From positions 40,540 through 104,539 of the forward strand of contig CAPGBJ010000047.1 in NCBI GenBank assembly GCA_948616425.1: a stretch of DNA of 64,000 bases, in the 5' to 3' direction. Within the stretch, counting starts at the first letter, position 1, and each line of letters begins with the position of its first letter. Shown one piece after another: positions 16,604 through 25,012 of the stretch. A program made the position numbers and the translations under genes. Origin of the DNA: an uncultured Oscillospiraceae bacterium (GTDB taxonomy: Bacteria > Bacillota > Clostridia > Oscillospirales > Oscillospiraceae). The notes under the pieces were generated by a model. It saw only the letters and a program-made list of their open reading frames with translations. It had not been told where the DNA came from and searched no databases.

Positions 16604-16763
16604 TTGGATCATATCCTTTCTATGATTATTTTCAGATGTTGCCAGGACTGTGCCACACTTAAAAGTGATGGCTGCGAATGCCGTTTTGCATCTGATGGTC
16701 TTATCATAGCAAGCAATCCTTAAAGCATTAGGACTAAAGTTCTTAACGATTCTTAACTTGGCG

Positions 16764-17084
16764 TTATTCGTAGATTTTGATATCCAAGAAGATCTCGTAT
16801 TGCGGAAATCTTTCTTTTAGGAGCACCAATAAGCCGTCACGGTGCCTCTGATCCATGAAGCACAGCGCTCTAAACAGGCAAATGGCAGACATCGCCGAGC
16901 GAAACGGGAACAGACAGACGCAGCCGCAAAAGCTATCATCATAGACAGCAAAAAGATTGGCGTTTTTTCGGGATTGGCGCATCAAGCCATACAGGTCTAC
17001 TTTTTCCGCGGCGGCATAGGCCCGCATGAGGCGGTCAGCTTCACGGGATTCCTCCGAAAAAGGTTTTATTGTATCCAGACGCAC
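16764..17084 (-). CDS. Truncated or degenerate GNAT-like protein
   Basis: A 106-aa protein that aligns by eye with the first two thirds of a GNAT acetyltransferase type common in Clostridia: FAVYDDSFCGCVCLFPF, then LCFMDQRHRDGLLVLLKERF and PQYEIFLDIKIYE. At the acetyl-CoA loop, where R-x2-G-x-G/A is expected, it has DQRHRDG, and the C-terminal part is missing, so catalysis is unlikely. Start is GTG 17084, six bases after GGAGG. Probably a decaying gene or a small non-catalytic derivative. Confidence 0.5.
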   Translation of the reverse strand: MRLDTIKPFSEESREADRLMRAYAAAEKVDLYGLMRQSRKNANLFAVYDDSFCGCVCLFPFRSAMSAICLFRALCFMDQRHRDGLLVLLKERFPQYEIFLDIKIYE

Positions 17085-17191
17085 AGAAATCCTCCTCTCT
17101 GGAAATATAGGATATAGGATGATTATCCCAGAAAAATCTTAATATTCTATCGCTGTAAATCTGAACTTTTCTGAAGACTGTGGGGAGGGAA

Positions 17192-17220
17192 TTGTCAAAG
17201 ATATTTACTTTAGCTATAAT
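17192..17220 (+). promoter_or_regulatory. Promoter of the GNAT gene at 17268
   Basis: TTGTCA (17192-17197), 17-bp spacer, TATAAT (17215-17220); about 48 bp upstream of the start codon. Confidence 0.75.
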
Positions 17221-17267
17221 AAGAAGGCCCCTCATTCTAAATCTATTCGTATCAGGAGAGAGCAAAT

Positions 17268-17798
17268 ATGTCGGATATAATTATTTCGCTTGTCCCCCTT
17301 CAACAGGAGGATCGGGAACAGTTTATTCTCGATAATCAAGAGGCATTTCGCTATGGCGCTTTGGAGGAGTTCGGGAGGCGAGATGAACATTTTGAGGAAG
17401 ATGGGGAAATCATCTCCCGTGAAACCATAGAGCAGTCCATAAATAGCGGCAAGGCATACCGCATCATGCTGGGGGATGTAAAGGCCGGCGGAGTCGTCAT
17501 CAGGACCGACGGCGACCGGGGCGATCTTGAGCTGCTGTTTGTTTCGCCCCATATCCACAGCAGAGGCGTCGGCTATGCGGCATGGTGCGAGATCGAGAAA
17601 CTCCACCCGGAGGTTCGGGTATGGGAAACCGTGACGCCCTATTTTGAAACACGGAACATCCACTTCTATGTAAATAAATGCGGTTTTCATATTGTAGAGT
17701 TCTACAACGCACACCATCCAGATCCCCATGAGCCGGACACGGGAGAAGACCTTTCCGGTGGTGACGGTCTTTTTCGGTTTGAAAAGGTGATAGAGTAA
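17268..17798 (+). CDS. GNAT family N-acetyltransferase
   Basis: A 176-aa cytoplasmic acetyltransferase. The core strand and acetyl-CoA loop are seen as LELLFVSPHIHSRGVGYAAW (R-G-V-G-Y matching Q/R-x2-G-x-G/A), followed by the C-terminal NIHFYVNKCGFHIVEFYNAH where the Asn and Tyr of GNAT enzymes lie. Length is normal. Its own promoter and a terminator at 17806-17846 make it a single-gene unit. Acceptor substrate is unknown. Confidence 0.9.
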   Translation: MSDIIISLVPLQQEDREQFILDNQEAFRYGALEEFGRRDEHFEEDGEIISRETIEQSINSGKAYRIMLGDVKAGGVVIRTDGDRGDLELLFVSPHIHSRGVGYAAWCEIEKLHPEVRVWETVTPYFETRNIHFYVNKCGFHIVEFYNAHHPDPHEPDTGEDLSGGDGLFRFEKVIE

Positions 17799-17805
17799 TA
17801 AAGTA

Positions 17806-17846
17806 AGAGAGCGAACGATCTCATGAAGATCGCTCGCTCTCTTTTT
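17806..17846 (+). terminator. Terminator after the GNAT gene
   Basis: AGAGAGCG...CGATCT pairs with AGATCG...CGCTCTCT, followed by TTTTT. It also touches the end of the convergent kinase gene at 17845. Confidence 0.8.
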
Positions 17847-19164
17847 ATCCATTTGCCAGCGGCAGGGCAAGATCCACTTGGAATATGCCGTCGTCCTCTT
17901 TCGTCTCAAAGCTCCCGCCGTGGTACTGAAGAACACGCCGGCAGGTGCTCAGGCCGATATTGGTGCTCTCCCGCTTGTCCCGCTGAGGGGAGATATGGTT
18001 GCGCAGCGTCAGTCGCACTTGACCGTCTTTGCGGCCATAAGAGATCTCTATAGGCTGGGTTGGATCGGCGTATTTCAGCAGATTGGAATACAGGTTGTCG
18101 AAGGCCCGGCGGAGCAGCTCCATGTTCACTCGCAGAGTTCCTTGCAGTTCCTCAAAGGCACAATGCACGGTATAGCCGTTATTCTCCAGGGAGAAGGCAT
18201 ATTCTCCCCAAAACTGCTGAAAGAGACTGTCGGCGTCGGTCTGTTCCAGCTCGGACGGCTCCCACTCGGAGGAGTAGACCAAAAAATACTCAAAGAGCTT
18301 GTCCGCCATGGATTTGATTTGAAGACCCTTCTCCAGACTGCGCCGGGTGAAGTGCCGCAGCTGTTCCTCGCTCTCATACTTGCCCCGCTCCATCAGCTCC
18401 AGATAGGCCAGCAGGGAGGTCAGCGGCGTGCGGAGATCGTGGGACATGGCGGTGACCAGCTGGGAGTTGGCGGAGCGCATCTGCTCCTCCGTCTCCTGGT
18501 GGGCCAGAATGGACCGGCGCATTTCCTCGATGCCCTGAGCCAGCTCCCCCAGCTCGTCCTCACCCTTGACTGTGACGGCGTAGTGGAGATCCCCGCCGGC
18601 CAAGATGTCCAATTCCTCCTTCAGCTGCTTCACATACCGCAGCTTTCGGTGGACAAAGAGAATAAAGCACAGAGAGAATACCGCAAAGGCCAGCAGGGCG
18701 GAGAGCCCCATAGCCCCATAGTGATAGGCGTCTCCGGCGTAATAATACAGGAACGCCCGGGCCTGTGTCCCGTCACTCAGCCGCAGCGTGTACGCCCGGT
18801 CCGGGCTTTCCAGAGAGATGTCAAAATCCTCCTCCTCCAATTCCCCATTTGCGGCGATGGGGGATTCGTACCGGATGACGCTGTCTATATAAACCGTCAG
18901 ATAGACCTGATCGCCGCGGCTGCACCAGGCGTTGAGCCGGTGCAGGTTGTGGGCGGTGATGGCCTCCTGCTCCACATATTTTTGCAGTGCGGAAAACTGG
19001 CGGTCCGCCATTTGGTCTGTGAATGCCCTTCCATAGACTGTCTGCTCCAGGATCATACTCCCCACGGCGCTGAACAGGGCGAAAACCGTCACCGCTGCCA
19101 GCAGGGAGAGCAGTACCCCGCCCATGAGCTGGGCGCTGAGACTTCGGGAAAACCGTTTACTCAA
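17845..19164 (-). CDS. Sensor histidine kinase (second system)
   Basis: A 439-aa membrane kinase with helix 1 near residues 10-32, an extracytoplasmic loop, helix 2 near 150-172, a HAMP region, HisKA with H in MSHDLRTPLTSLLAYLE and a HATPase with N box LLRRAFDNLYSNLLKYAD and STNIGLSTCRRVLQYHGG. The start overlaps the regulator stop by 8 bp. Same architecture as the kinase at 13874, so the two systems are paralogous; the sensor loops differ, suggesting different signals. Confidence 0.93.
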   Translation of the reverse strand: MSKRFSRSLSAQLMGGVLLSLLAAVTVFALFSAVGSMILEQTVYGRAFTDQMADRQFSALQKYVEQEAITAHNLHRLNAWCSRGDQVYLTVYIDSVIRYESPIAANGELEEEDFDISLESPDRAYTLRLSDGTQARAFLYYYAGDAYHYGAMGLSALLAFAVFSLCFILFVHRKLRYVKQLKEELDILAGGDLHYAVTVKGEDELGELAQGIEEMRRSILAHQETEEQMRSANSQLVTAMSHDLRTPLTSLLAYLELMERGKYESEEQLRHFTRRSLEKGLQIKSMADKLFEYFLVYSSEWEPSELEQTDADSLFQQFWGEYAFSLENNGYTVHCAFEELQGTLRVNMELLRRAFDNLYSNLLKYADPTQPIEISYGRKDGQVRLTLRNHISPQRDKRESTNIGLSTCRRVLQYHGGSFETKEDDGIFQVDLALPLANG

Positions 19165-19852
19165 TGCGATACCCCTTTCCCCAGACCGTGCGGATGGTGT
19201 GAGCGTTCTGCGGATCGTCCCCCAGTTTCCGGCGGATGTTGCGGATATGGACCATCACAGTGTTGTTGGAGGTGTAAAAATAGGGCTCGTTCCAAATGCT
19301 CTCATAAATATTCTGGACGGAGAAGATCTTTTTTGGGTGGGAGGCCAGCAGGTGCAGGATGCGGTATTCAATATCGGTCAATATGACCTCACGCCCATCC
19401 ACGGTTACCCTGCATTGGGCGGGGTCGATCTCAATGTTGCCGCAGCAGCGGATGATCCCACCGCTTTCGTCCTTCTTGGCACCGTAGACGTAATACCGCC
19501 GCAACATGGCTTTCACCCGGTTGATGAGCTCTGAGTAGGAGAAGGGCTTGATCAGATAGTCATCACCACCGGCGGAAAAGCCCATGGTCTTGTCCGAGTC
19601 CTGCCCCTTGGCGGTGAGGAACAGCACCGGCACTGGCGAGCGCTTGCGGATCTCGGCACAGACGGCGTAGCCCCCCATTCCCGGCATCATCACATCCAGG
19701 ATCACCAGATCCACGGTGTCATCCAGCAATTCCAGCGCCTGCGCCCCGTCGGCGGCCTCCACGGTATGGTATCCTTCGCCGGACAACAAAAGCCGCAGCA
19801 CCTCACGGATCTCCGGGTCGTCGTCGGCAAATAAAATTTTCTTTTGGTCCAT
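19157..19852 (-). CDS. OmpR/PhoB family response regulator (second system)
   Basis: A 231-aa regulator: receiver with ADDDPEIREVLRLLL, phosphoacceptor D53 in LVILDVMMPG, LTAKGQDSDK, LIKPFSYSEL, then a winged helix with IYESIWNEPYFYTSNNTVMVH. It is very similar to the regulator at 15195 in the receiver and recognition regions, a likely tandem duplication. A TATAAT-like -10 at about 19885-19890 (minus strand) precedes the ATG. No ABC genes follow this pair. Confidence 0.95.
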   Translation of the reverse strand: MDQKKILFADDDPEIREVLRLLLSGEGYHTVEAADGAQALELLDDTVDLVILDVMMPGMGGYAVCAEIRKRSPVPVLFLTAKGQDSDKTMGFSAGGDDYLIKPFSYSELINRVKAMLRRYYVYGAKKDESGGIIRCCGNIEIDPAQCRVTVDGREVILTDIEYRILHLLASHPKKIFSVQNIYESIWNEPYFYTSNNTVMVHIRNIRRKLGDDPQNAHTIRTVWGKGYRIE

Positions 19853-20017
19853 GGGGTACGCCTCCCTGTGGTCAGGATGCTTTTATTATATCTTCTGAGC
19901 AAAAAAGAAGATAGAGAGAAAATGTTAAATTCAGATTTCTTCAGAAGTTTTTCCGCCGGATTTTTAGAAATACCGCTTACGATTTAACAGTATCAAGTAG
20001 CGGAGGTATGCAGCTTC

Positions 20018-20596
20018 ATGGAACAGTCCGCACGCAGACTAAAAAATATATTGACGGGAATTTTTGTTTTTTTGCTCCTTCTGTCCGGTCTGTTTTTGCT
20101 CCAGGGATACTTCAAGGGACACTTTCAGTCAGAGGATACCCTGCGCAGCTATCTGGCTTCTTTCGGCCTTTTTGCCCCCCTCATTTTGGTGGTGATCCAG
20201 GCCCTGCAGGTAGTCCTGCCCGTTCTGCCGGGGTTTCTGGGATGTATCGTAGGAGCCGGCATGTTCGGCGCTGCCGGGGGATTCTGGTGTAACTATATCG
20301 GCATCAGCGCCGGCTCCATTGCCGCTTTTTTTCTGGCCCGGCGCTTTGGCGTGGAGCTGGTCAAGTGGATGATCCCCCTGGAGAAGTACGAAAAATGGGC
20401 CGAATGGGTGAATACCAAGAGGAGCTATACGCTGGTGTTGTTCCTGGCCATCCTGCTGCCCCTGGCCCCGGATGATTTTCTCTGCTACTTCTCCGGCCTT
20501 ACAGGGATGTCCGCTAAACGCTTTACCTGGATCATTGTCTTGGGAAAGCCCTGGTGCATCCTGGCATACAGCCTGTTCTTCGCCTACTTGATATAG
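20018..20596 (+). CDS. TVP38/TMEM64 (DedA superfamily) membrane protein
   Basis: A 192-aa protein with about five membrane helices and a VTT domain. The conserved core is seen as GCIVGAGMFGAAGGFWCNYI and GSIAAFFLARRFG, with the re-entrant loop LPLAPDDFLCYFSGL. VTT/DedA proteins are linked to lipid scrambling or undecaprenyl/phospholipid transport at the inner membrane; which applies here is unknown. First gene of an apparent phospholipid operon (pssA 28 bp later), which supports a role in moving phospholipid. Confidence 0.88.
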   Translation: MEQSARRLKNILTGIFVFLLLLSGLFLLQGYFKGHFQSEDTLRSYLASFGLFAPLILVVIQALQVVLPVLPGFLGCIVGAGMFGAAGGFWCNYIGISAGSIAAFFLARRFGVELVKWMIPLEKYEKWAEWVNTKRSYTLVLFLAILLPLAPDDFLCYFSGLTGMSAKRFTWIIVLGKPWCILAYSLFFAYLI

Positions 20597-20624
20597 AGAA
20601 AACATAAAATGGGAGGGAACGACT

Positions 20625-21248
20625 ATGCTCGGCGTCTACAATTACACGGTGGTACTGACCTACTTTGGAATGCTGGTGGCCTTCACTGGCATTACCCACG
20701 CCATTCACGGCGATATCCACACCGCCCTGATCTGCCTGATGATTTCCGGATTCTGCGATATGCTGGACGGAAAGATCGCCTCTACCAAAAAGGACCGAAC
20801 GCTCCAGGAACGGCGTTTCGGAATCCAGATCGACTCTCTCAGCGACCTGATCTGCTTTGGGGCGCTCCCTGCGGTCATCGTCTATATGGCCGCCAACGGG
20901 GGAGGCGGCAGCTTCTACATATCCGGCCTCTACCTGCTCTGCGCTCTCATTCGCCTGGCCTGGTTCAATGTGGACGAGGAGGAGCGGCAGGAGCGGGAGG
21001 CGGGTAGCCGGGAGGTCTATTACGGCCTTCCTGTCACCTCATCCGCACTCATAATCCCGGCTCTCTTTGGGATCGGCCGGCTGCGGTCCTGGCCCATGCA
21101 AATTTGGGGGCCTGTGGCGCTTACGCTGATGGGGGCTGCTTTTCTGACGCCCTTCCGCTTGAAAAAACCCGCCGTGGTGGGAAAGATCGGAATGGTACTG
21201 TGCGGCGGTGCGGAGCTGCTTCTTCTTTTTGCGGGGATGGATCTATGA
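20625..21248 (+). CDS. pssA: CDP-diacylglycerol-serine O-phosphatidyltransferase
   Basis: A 207-aa membrane enzyme making phosphatidylserine from CDP-diacylglycerol and serine. The CDP-alcohol phosphotransferase motif is present as DMLDGKIAS...FGIQIDSLSD: all the Asp residues and both Gly of D-x2-D-G-x2-A-R-x8-G-x3-D-x3-D are there, but the usual Arg is Ser (IAS). Several helices follow. Good GGGAGG site before ATG 20625. Its stop overlaps the psd start (ATGA), so the two enzymes of phosphatidylethanolamine synthesis are coupled. Confidence 0.9.
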   Translation: MLGVYNYTVVLTYFGMLVAFTGITHAIHGDIHTALICLMISGFCDMLDGKIASTKKDRTLQERRFGIQIDSLSDLICFGALPAVIVYMAANGGGGSFYISGLYLLCALIRLAWFNVDEEERQEREAGSREVYYGLPVTSSALIIPALFGIGRLRSWPMQIWGPVALTLMGAAFLTPFRLKKPAVVGKIGMVLCGGAELLLLFAGMDL

Positions 21249-22075
21249 CCGAAAACTCCGCCGCCGTCCGTTTTTTCTACGGAACACGCTTCGGCCGTTT
21301 CCTCTTGAAGGAAGTCCTGGCCAGCCGGGTAGACCGGCTCTGTGTCAGATTTCTCTGTTCCCGTGCCTCCGGTTTCCTGATAAGTGGATATGCCAGACGC
21401 CATGGGATCAGCCTGGATCCGAAAGCCAAATATGCCACCTTCCGGGATTTCTTCGTCCGCCAAAAGCCGGGGATCAGCCCGATCGACTTGACGCCGGGCC
21501 ATTTGGCCAGCCCCTGCGACGGGTGGTTGAGCGTCTATTCCATAGAGTCCGGAGGAACCTTCCACATTAAGGGTTCCGACTACCGGCTAAATGATTTTCT
21601 GAATAGGCAGATCATAAACGAAAAGAGTTACGAAGGCGGACTTTGCCTGGTCTTTCGCCTGTGTGCCTCGGATTATCACCATTACTGCTACATTGATGAT
21701 GGCTACCAGGGGGCAAATCACTATATCCCCGGCCAGCTCCACAGCGTCCAGCCCCTGGCCTGTGAAACCTATCCGGTCTATACCTTGAACCGCCGTGTCT
21801 GGACGCTGCTCACGACGGAGCATTTCGGCCCGGTGATCCAGACCGCCATTGGAGCGCTGATCGTGGGCGGGATCGTCAACGACCGGGAAAACTGCCGTGT
21901 CCGGCGAGGTGCTGAAATGGGACATTTTGAGCTGGCCGGCTCTACCATCGTGCTGCTGTTTCAAAAAGGCCGACTTGCCTTGGCACCTCATATCAAGGGG
22001 CAGACGGCAGGCGGCAGGGAGCTGCGGGTGGAACAGGGGATGTTTCTTGGTAAAGCTGAAAAGAGGCCGCTATGA
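21245..22075 (+). CDS. psd: Phosphatidylserine decarboxylase
   Basis: A 276-aa proenzyme converting phosphatidylserine to phosphatidylethanolamine. The self-cleavage site is at AGSTIVLLF near residue 240, where the Ser of G-S-T becomes the pyruvoyl cofactor. Upstream conserved parts include SPCDGWLSVY, FRLCASDYHHYCY and the active-site His in this HH pair. Start is the ATG at 21245 overlapping the pssA stop; a longer frame runs through pssA and is not used. Completes a PssA-Psd pathway with the PAP2 protein next. Confidence 0.93.
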   Translation: MTENSAAVRFFYGTRFGRFLLKEVLASRVDRLCVRFLCSRASGFLISGYARRHGISLDPKAKYATFRDFFVRQKPGISPIDLTPGHLASPCDGWLSVYSIESGGTFHIKGSDYRLNDFLNRQIINEKSYEGGLCLVFRLCASDYHHYCYIDDGYQGANHYIPGQLHSVQPLACETYPVYTLNRRVWTLLTTEHFGPVIQTAIGALIVGGIVNDRENCRVRRGAEMGHFELAGSTIVLLFQKGRLALAPHIKGQTAGGRELRVEQGMFLGKAEKRPL

Positions 22076-22746
22076 GATTTCATTTTCGCCTTTCTGACAT
22101 CCCCACCTATGCACGGCTGCCGCTGATCCTGGCGGTCATCTGGAACCAGACGGTTTACTATGGCGCCAAGCTGCTTGCCGGCGGCTGGCCCCACCATGAC
22201 TTTACCACAGCATTTGACCGGGCTACCCCTTTTTTGTCCTGGACTGTATCAATTTACCTCGCCAGCTGCATTTTCTGGGTTTCGTGCTATGTCTACTGTG
22301 CCAGCCAGGAAAAACAGCGAGCATACCGTTTTCTCTGTTCGGATTTTCTCTCCAAAGCGGTGTGCCTTGCCTTTTTTCTGCTGATTCCCACTACCAATGT
22401 CCGTCCGGCGGTAGAAGGAGGCTCTCTCTGGTCTGTCCTCATGCGCATTTTGTATCAGATGGATTCTCCCACAAATCTTTTCCCCTCCATCCATTGTCTC
22501 GTAAGCTGGCTGTGCTTTCTGGGCGTGCGGGACGCCCCCCATACTCCGAAAAGAATCCAATATGGAACGCTCTGCATAGCTGCGGCCATTTTTCTCTCCA
22601 CCCTGACCACCAAGCAGCATGTCGTCGCAGATGTGCTGGGCGGTATGCTCCTGGCCCAGATCAGCTACTGGGCGTCAAATCAACCTCTTGTATTATCGTG
22701 CTATTCCAAACTGGCTGACTGTCTATCCCGAAGGAGGCTTTGTTAA
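22072..22746 (+). CDS. PAP2 family lipid phosphatase
   Basis: A 224-aa membrane protein with the PAP2 motifs: NLFPSIHCLVSWL (C2, with the S-I-H) and STLTTKQHVVADVLGG (C3, with the H-x3-D). The first basic motif is not obvious, near PTTNVRP. Such enzymes remove phosphate from lipid phosphates at the outer face of the membrane. It overlaps the psd stop by 4 bp and so belongs to the phospholipid operon. Substrate is unknown; phosphatidate or an undecaprenyl or phosphatidylglycerol phosphate are the usual choices. Confidence 0.88.
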   Translation: MRFHFRLSDIPTYARLPLILAVIWNQTVYYGAKLLAGGWPHHDFTTAFDRATPFLSWTVSIYLASCIFWVSCYVYCASQEKQRAYRFLCSDFLSKAVCLAFFLLIPTTNVRPAVEGGSLWSVLMRILYQMDSPTNLFPSIHCLVSWLCFLGVRDAPHTPKRIQYGTLCIAAAIFLSTLTTKQHVVADVLGGMLLAQISYWASNQPLVLSCYSKLADCLSRRRLC

Positions 22747-23252
22747 TGCCCTATCAATTTGAAAACCGCTATACCCTCACCGATGAGATGGTCTTTGAAT
22801 ATGTCAGTCAAGTGTGCTGTAAAAATCTTTTACGGGGATGCTTCCTCGTTTTCAGTTTAGGGGCCGGGCTCTGCCTTCTGCTCATCTTCTTTCATCAGCG
22901 CATTCCTGCCGCGATTGCCGGTTTTTTTGCCGCTGCCGGCCTGGTATCCGGGATTTACATTCCATTTTTCTTTTTGTGCCGCCATCCTGCGCCACTCCAG
23001 AGCAGCCCCAAGCACGAAACTGTGGTGCGTTTTGGAGAACAGATCCAGCTGACGGAAAATGGCCGCAACGACTTCTTTGACTATGAGCAACTTTCAAAGG
23101 TCCATGTTTTCCGCACATTTTATGTCCTCCATGCAGCTTCCCCGGAGGTAATCGTTCTCTCCGCCTCCGGCTTTCCAAACGGTGAATTGATCCCATTCTG
23201 GCGTTTCATGAGAGAAAAACGCCCGGATTTGAAAATTGAAGTTATCCACTGA
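22746..23252 (+). CDS. YcxB-like membrane protein
   Basis: A 168-aa protein with two adjacent helices (about residues 28-70), a short basic loop and a C-terminal soluble domain: VVRFGEQIQLTENGRNDFFD, YEQLSKVHVFRTFYVLH, then a Trp-containing end. This two-helix plus beta-domain layout is that of YcxB-like proteins of unknown function. ATG 22746 overlaps the PAP2 stop (TAATG) after GGAGG, so it is the last gene of the operon. Confidence 0.7.
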   Translation: MPYQFENRYTLTDEMVFEYVSQVCCKNLLRGCFLVFSLGAGLCLLLIFFHQRIPAAIAGFFAAAGLVSGIYIPFFFLCRHPAPLQSSPKHETVVRFGEQIQLTENGRNDFFDYEQLSKVHVFRTFYVLHAASPEVIVLSASGFPNGELIPFWRFMREKRPDLKIEVIH

Positions 23253-23286
23253 AATATTGTTCGGCTTTCTGGAAAGGAGCCTTTTT

Positions 23287-24531
23287 ATGAATTTAGGACA
23301 AGCCCTCAAAATGGCTGTTAAGTCTATTTCCACCAGTAAGCTTCGCTCTTTCCTCACTATGCTGGGTGTCATCATTGGCCTAGCCTCCGTCATGATTATG
23401 GTATCCTACGCCAAAGGGCAGAATATGGCTATTCAGCAGTATTACAAGAGCTTAGGAAGTAACCGCGTTACAGTGTCGGCCAGCACGAACAATCCAAGCT
23501 TTGAAAGCATCAATACTGTTCTGCAACGCTACTGTGCCAAAGACCACAAAAATATTGCCGGCTTTACACCGGATGAAACTCTGTATGGATTGAATATACA
23601 ATACGGGATCAAAACTCTCATCAGTGATAATTACGAAACATATCCTACGATTTACCTGGGCAATGAGCAATTCAGCACTTGCAGGAATTACACTTTGTCC
23701 AAGGGCAGGGATATCTCCCCGCTGGATATTGACGGCTTTCACCAAGTCTGCGTGCTGGGGGCGGCTACCGCAAAAGAACTGTTTGGATATTCCAACCCGA
23801 TTGACCAAAAAATACGCATCAATGGGCTCCCGTTCACCGTAATTGGAATCTATCAGGCGAAGGCAGAAAAAGTTGCGGGGAAGAAAGAGGATACCGAAGG
23901 AATCAAGTCGGCAATGGAAGCGCAGGACAGGTTGATCCTTTTGCCCCATACCATGAACCGTATTTTGAACAACAATCAGGCGGTCAGTCAGTTCACTGTA
24001 AAGGCCAAGGATGCGGACGCTCTGCCTCGTGTTGTATCCGGACTGACCTCCTTTTTGCAGGAATATACCAAGCGCTACGGAGGGTGGTCCAATGTATTTA
24101 ATGACAGCGGATTCGTACAACAGGACAACAAAGCCAACGAAATGCAACAGCGGTTCCTGGGCGGTATTGCCGCCATCTCTCTGCTTGTGGGCGGTATCGG
24201 CATTATGAACATCATGCTGGTAACGGTGAAGGAACGCACCCGGGAGATCGGTATTCGCAAGGCCATTGGCGCCGAACGAAAGAGCATCATCACTCAATTT
24301 CTCATTGAGGCGGCGGTTCTCTGCGGTGTGGGCGGAGTCTTAGGCATCGCTGTCGGATACCTTGGTACCCTCATATTGGGGAAAGTCACATTCAATACGA
24401 TCCTGCTCCCGGACGCCGGGATCACGATAGCCGCTTTCGCTGTTTCTCTGCTTATGGGGCTGATATTTGGGATGTATCCTGCCGCTAAGGCTTCTGGCCT
24501 TCCTCCAGTAGATGCGTTGCGAGCAGATTAG
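23287..24531 (+). CDS. MacB/FtsX-type ABC transporter permease
   Basis: A 414-aa permease: N-terminal helix with SKLRSFLTMLGVIIGLASVM, a periplasmic-type core domain of about 220 residues, then three C-terminal helices of the FtsX domain with VKERTREIGIRKAIGAERKSI, the typical conserved loop. Start ATG 23287 follows AAAGGAGCC. No ATPase or membrane-fusion gene lies beside it, which is unusual because these permeases are normally next to a LolD-like ATPase. It would need a partner from elsewhere, or its operon was cut by the nearby ICE insertion. A terminator hairpin follows at 24540. Confidence 0.9.
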   Translation: MNLGQALKMAVKSISTSKLRSFLTMLGVIIGLASVMIMVSYAKGQNMAIQQYYKSLGSNRVTVSASTNNPSFESINTVLQRYCAKDHKNIAGFTPDETLYGLNIQYGIKTLISDNYETYPTIYLGNEQFSTCRNYTLSKGRDISPLDIDGFHQVCVLGAATAKELFGYSNPIDQKIRINGLPFTVIGIYQAKAEKVAGKKEDTEGIKSAMEAQDRLILLPHTMNRILNNNQAVSQFTVKAKDADALPRVVSGLTSFLQEYTKRYGGWSNVFNDSGFVQQDNKANEMQQRFLGGIAAISLLVGGIGIMNIMLVTVKERTREIGIRKAIGAERKSIITQFLIEAAVLCGVGGVLGIAVGYLGTLILGKVTFNTILLPDAGITIAAFAVSLLMGLIFGMYPAAKASGLPPVDALRAD

Positions 24532-24539
24532 TCGAGGGT

Positions 24540-24567
24540 GGCCTTGGTCACTGATGTAGCCAAGGCC
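24540..24567 (+). terminator. Terminator after the lone ABC permease
   Basis: GGCCTTGG / CCAAGGCC stem with a 12-nt loop, followed by GTCTTT. This is the last clear chromosomal feature before the mobile element. Confidence 0.65.
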
Positions 24568-25012
24568 GTCTTTAGCTCATATTTTATCTGAGCATTAAAA
24601 ACATTTATATCGGCAAGGCAATCGTATCCTTGTTGTAAAACGGAACGCTTGCCTGTGTGCCGGGTGCATAAACGGAAGGGATTTATAATGCGATGTGCTT
24701 CCAAGAAGTACTTTGCATTGAGATACTCCACCGTTTCTATGTGTTTGGACACACTGCTTTTCATTTCTTGGAGGTATAACCAAGCCCACCACTTTAGTGG
24801 CGCAGATAATTCGAGTTCCTACCCTGCACAGGTCAGACCGCCACCCTCCATGGGACATAGGGCCAGTGGATATCTCAATGCAATATCAGCAGCCGATGAT
24901 ACGCAAATGCGTGCCATCGGCTGCTTTCCTATTTGTAAAGTTGACTTGCCTCGATGCCGGGGCCCTCCCGTCAGAAGTTCCATCAAAAATTCTGACAAGG
25001 AGGTTATCCGCT
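24568..25012. other. Gene-free boundary region between chromosome and ICE
   Basis: About 440 bp without a convincing gene on either strand. It holds a strong hairpin at 24889-24924 (GCAGCCGATG / CATCGGCTGC with an inner ACGCA / TGCGT stem, then TTTCCT), probably a terminator. The chromosome-ICE junction likely lies here, but no tRNA end or direct repeat was recognised, so the attachment site is not placed. Confidence 0.5.

Noticed and set aside
16034..16625. Plus-strand open frame rich in Leu, Ser and Phe opposite the lysine-rich lipoprotein
   Set aside because: Its hydrophobic composition is just the antisense of Lys/Asp codons; the minus strand has a lipobox, start and terminator.
24780..24860. 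Possible tRNA 3' end or att core (TTCGAGTTCC with flanking CCACC)
   Set aside because: No matching T-stem, acceptor stem or anticodon arm could be drawn, and no second copy was found near the right side.
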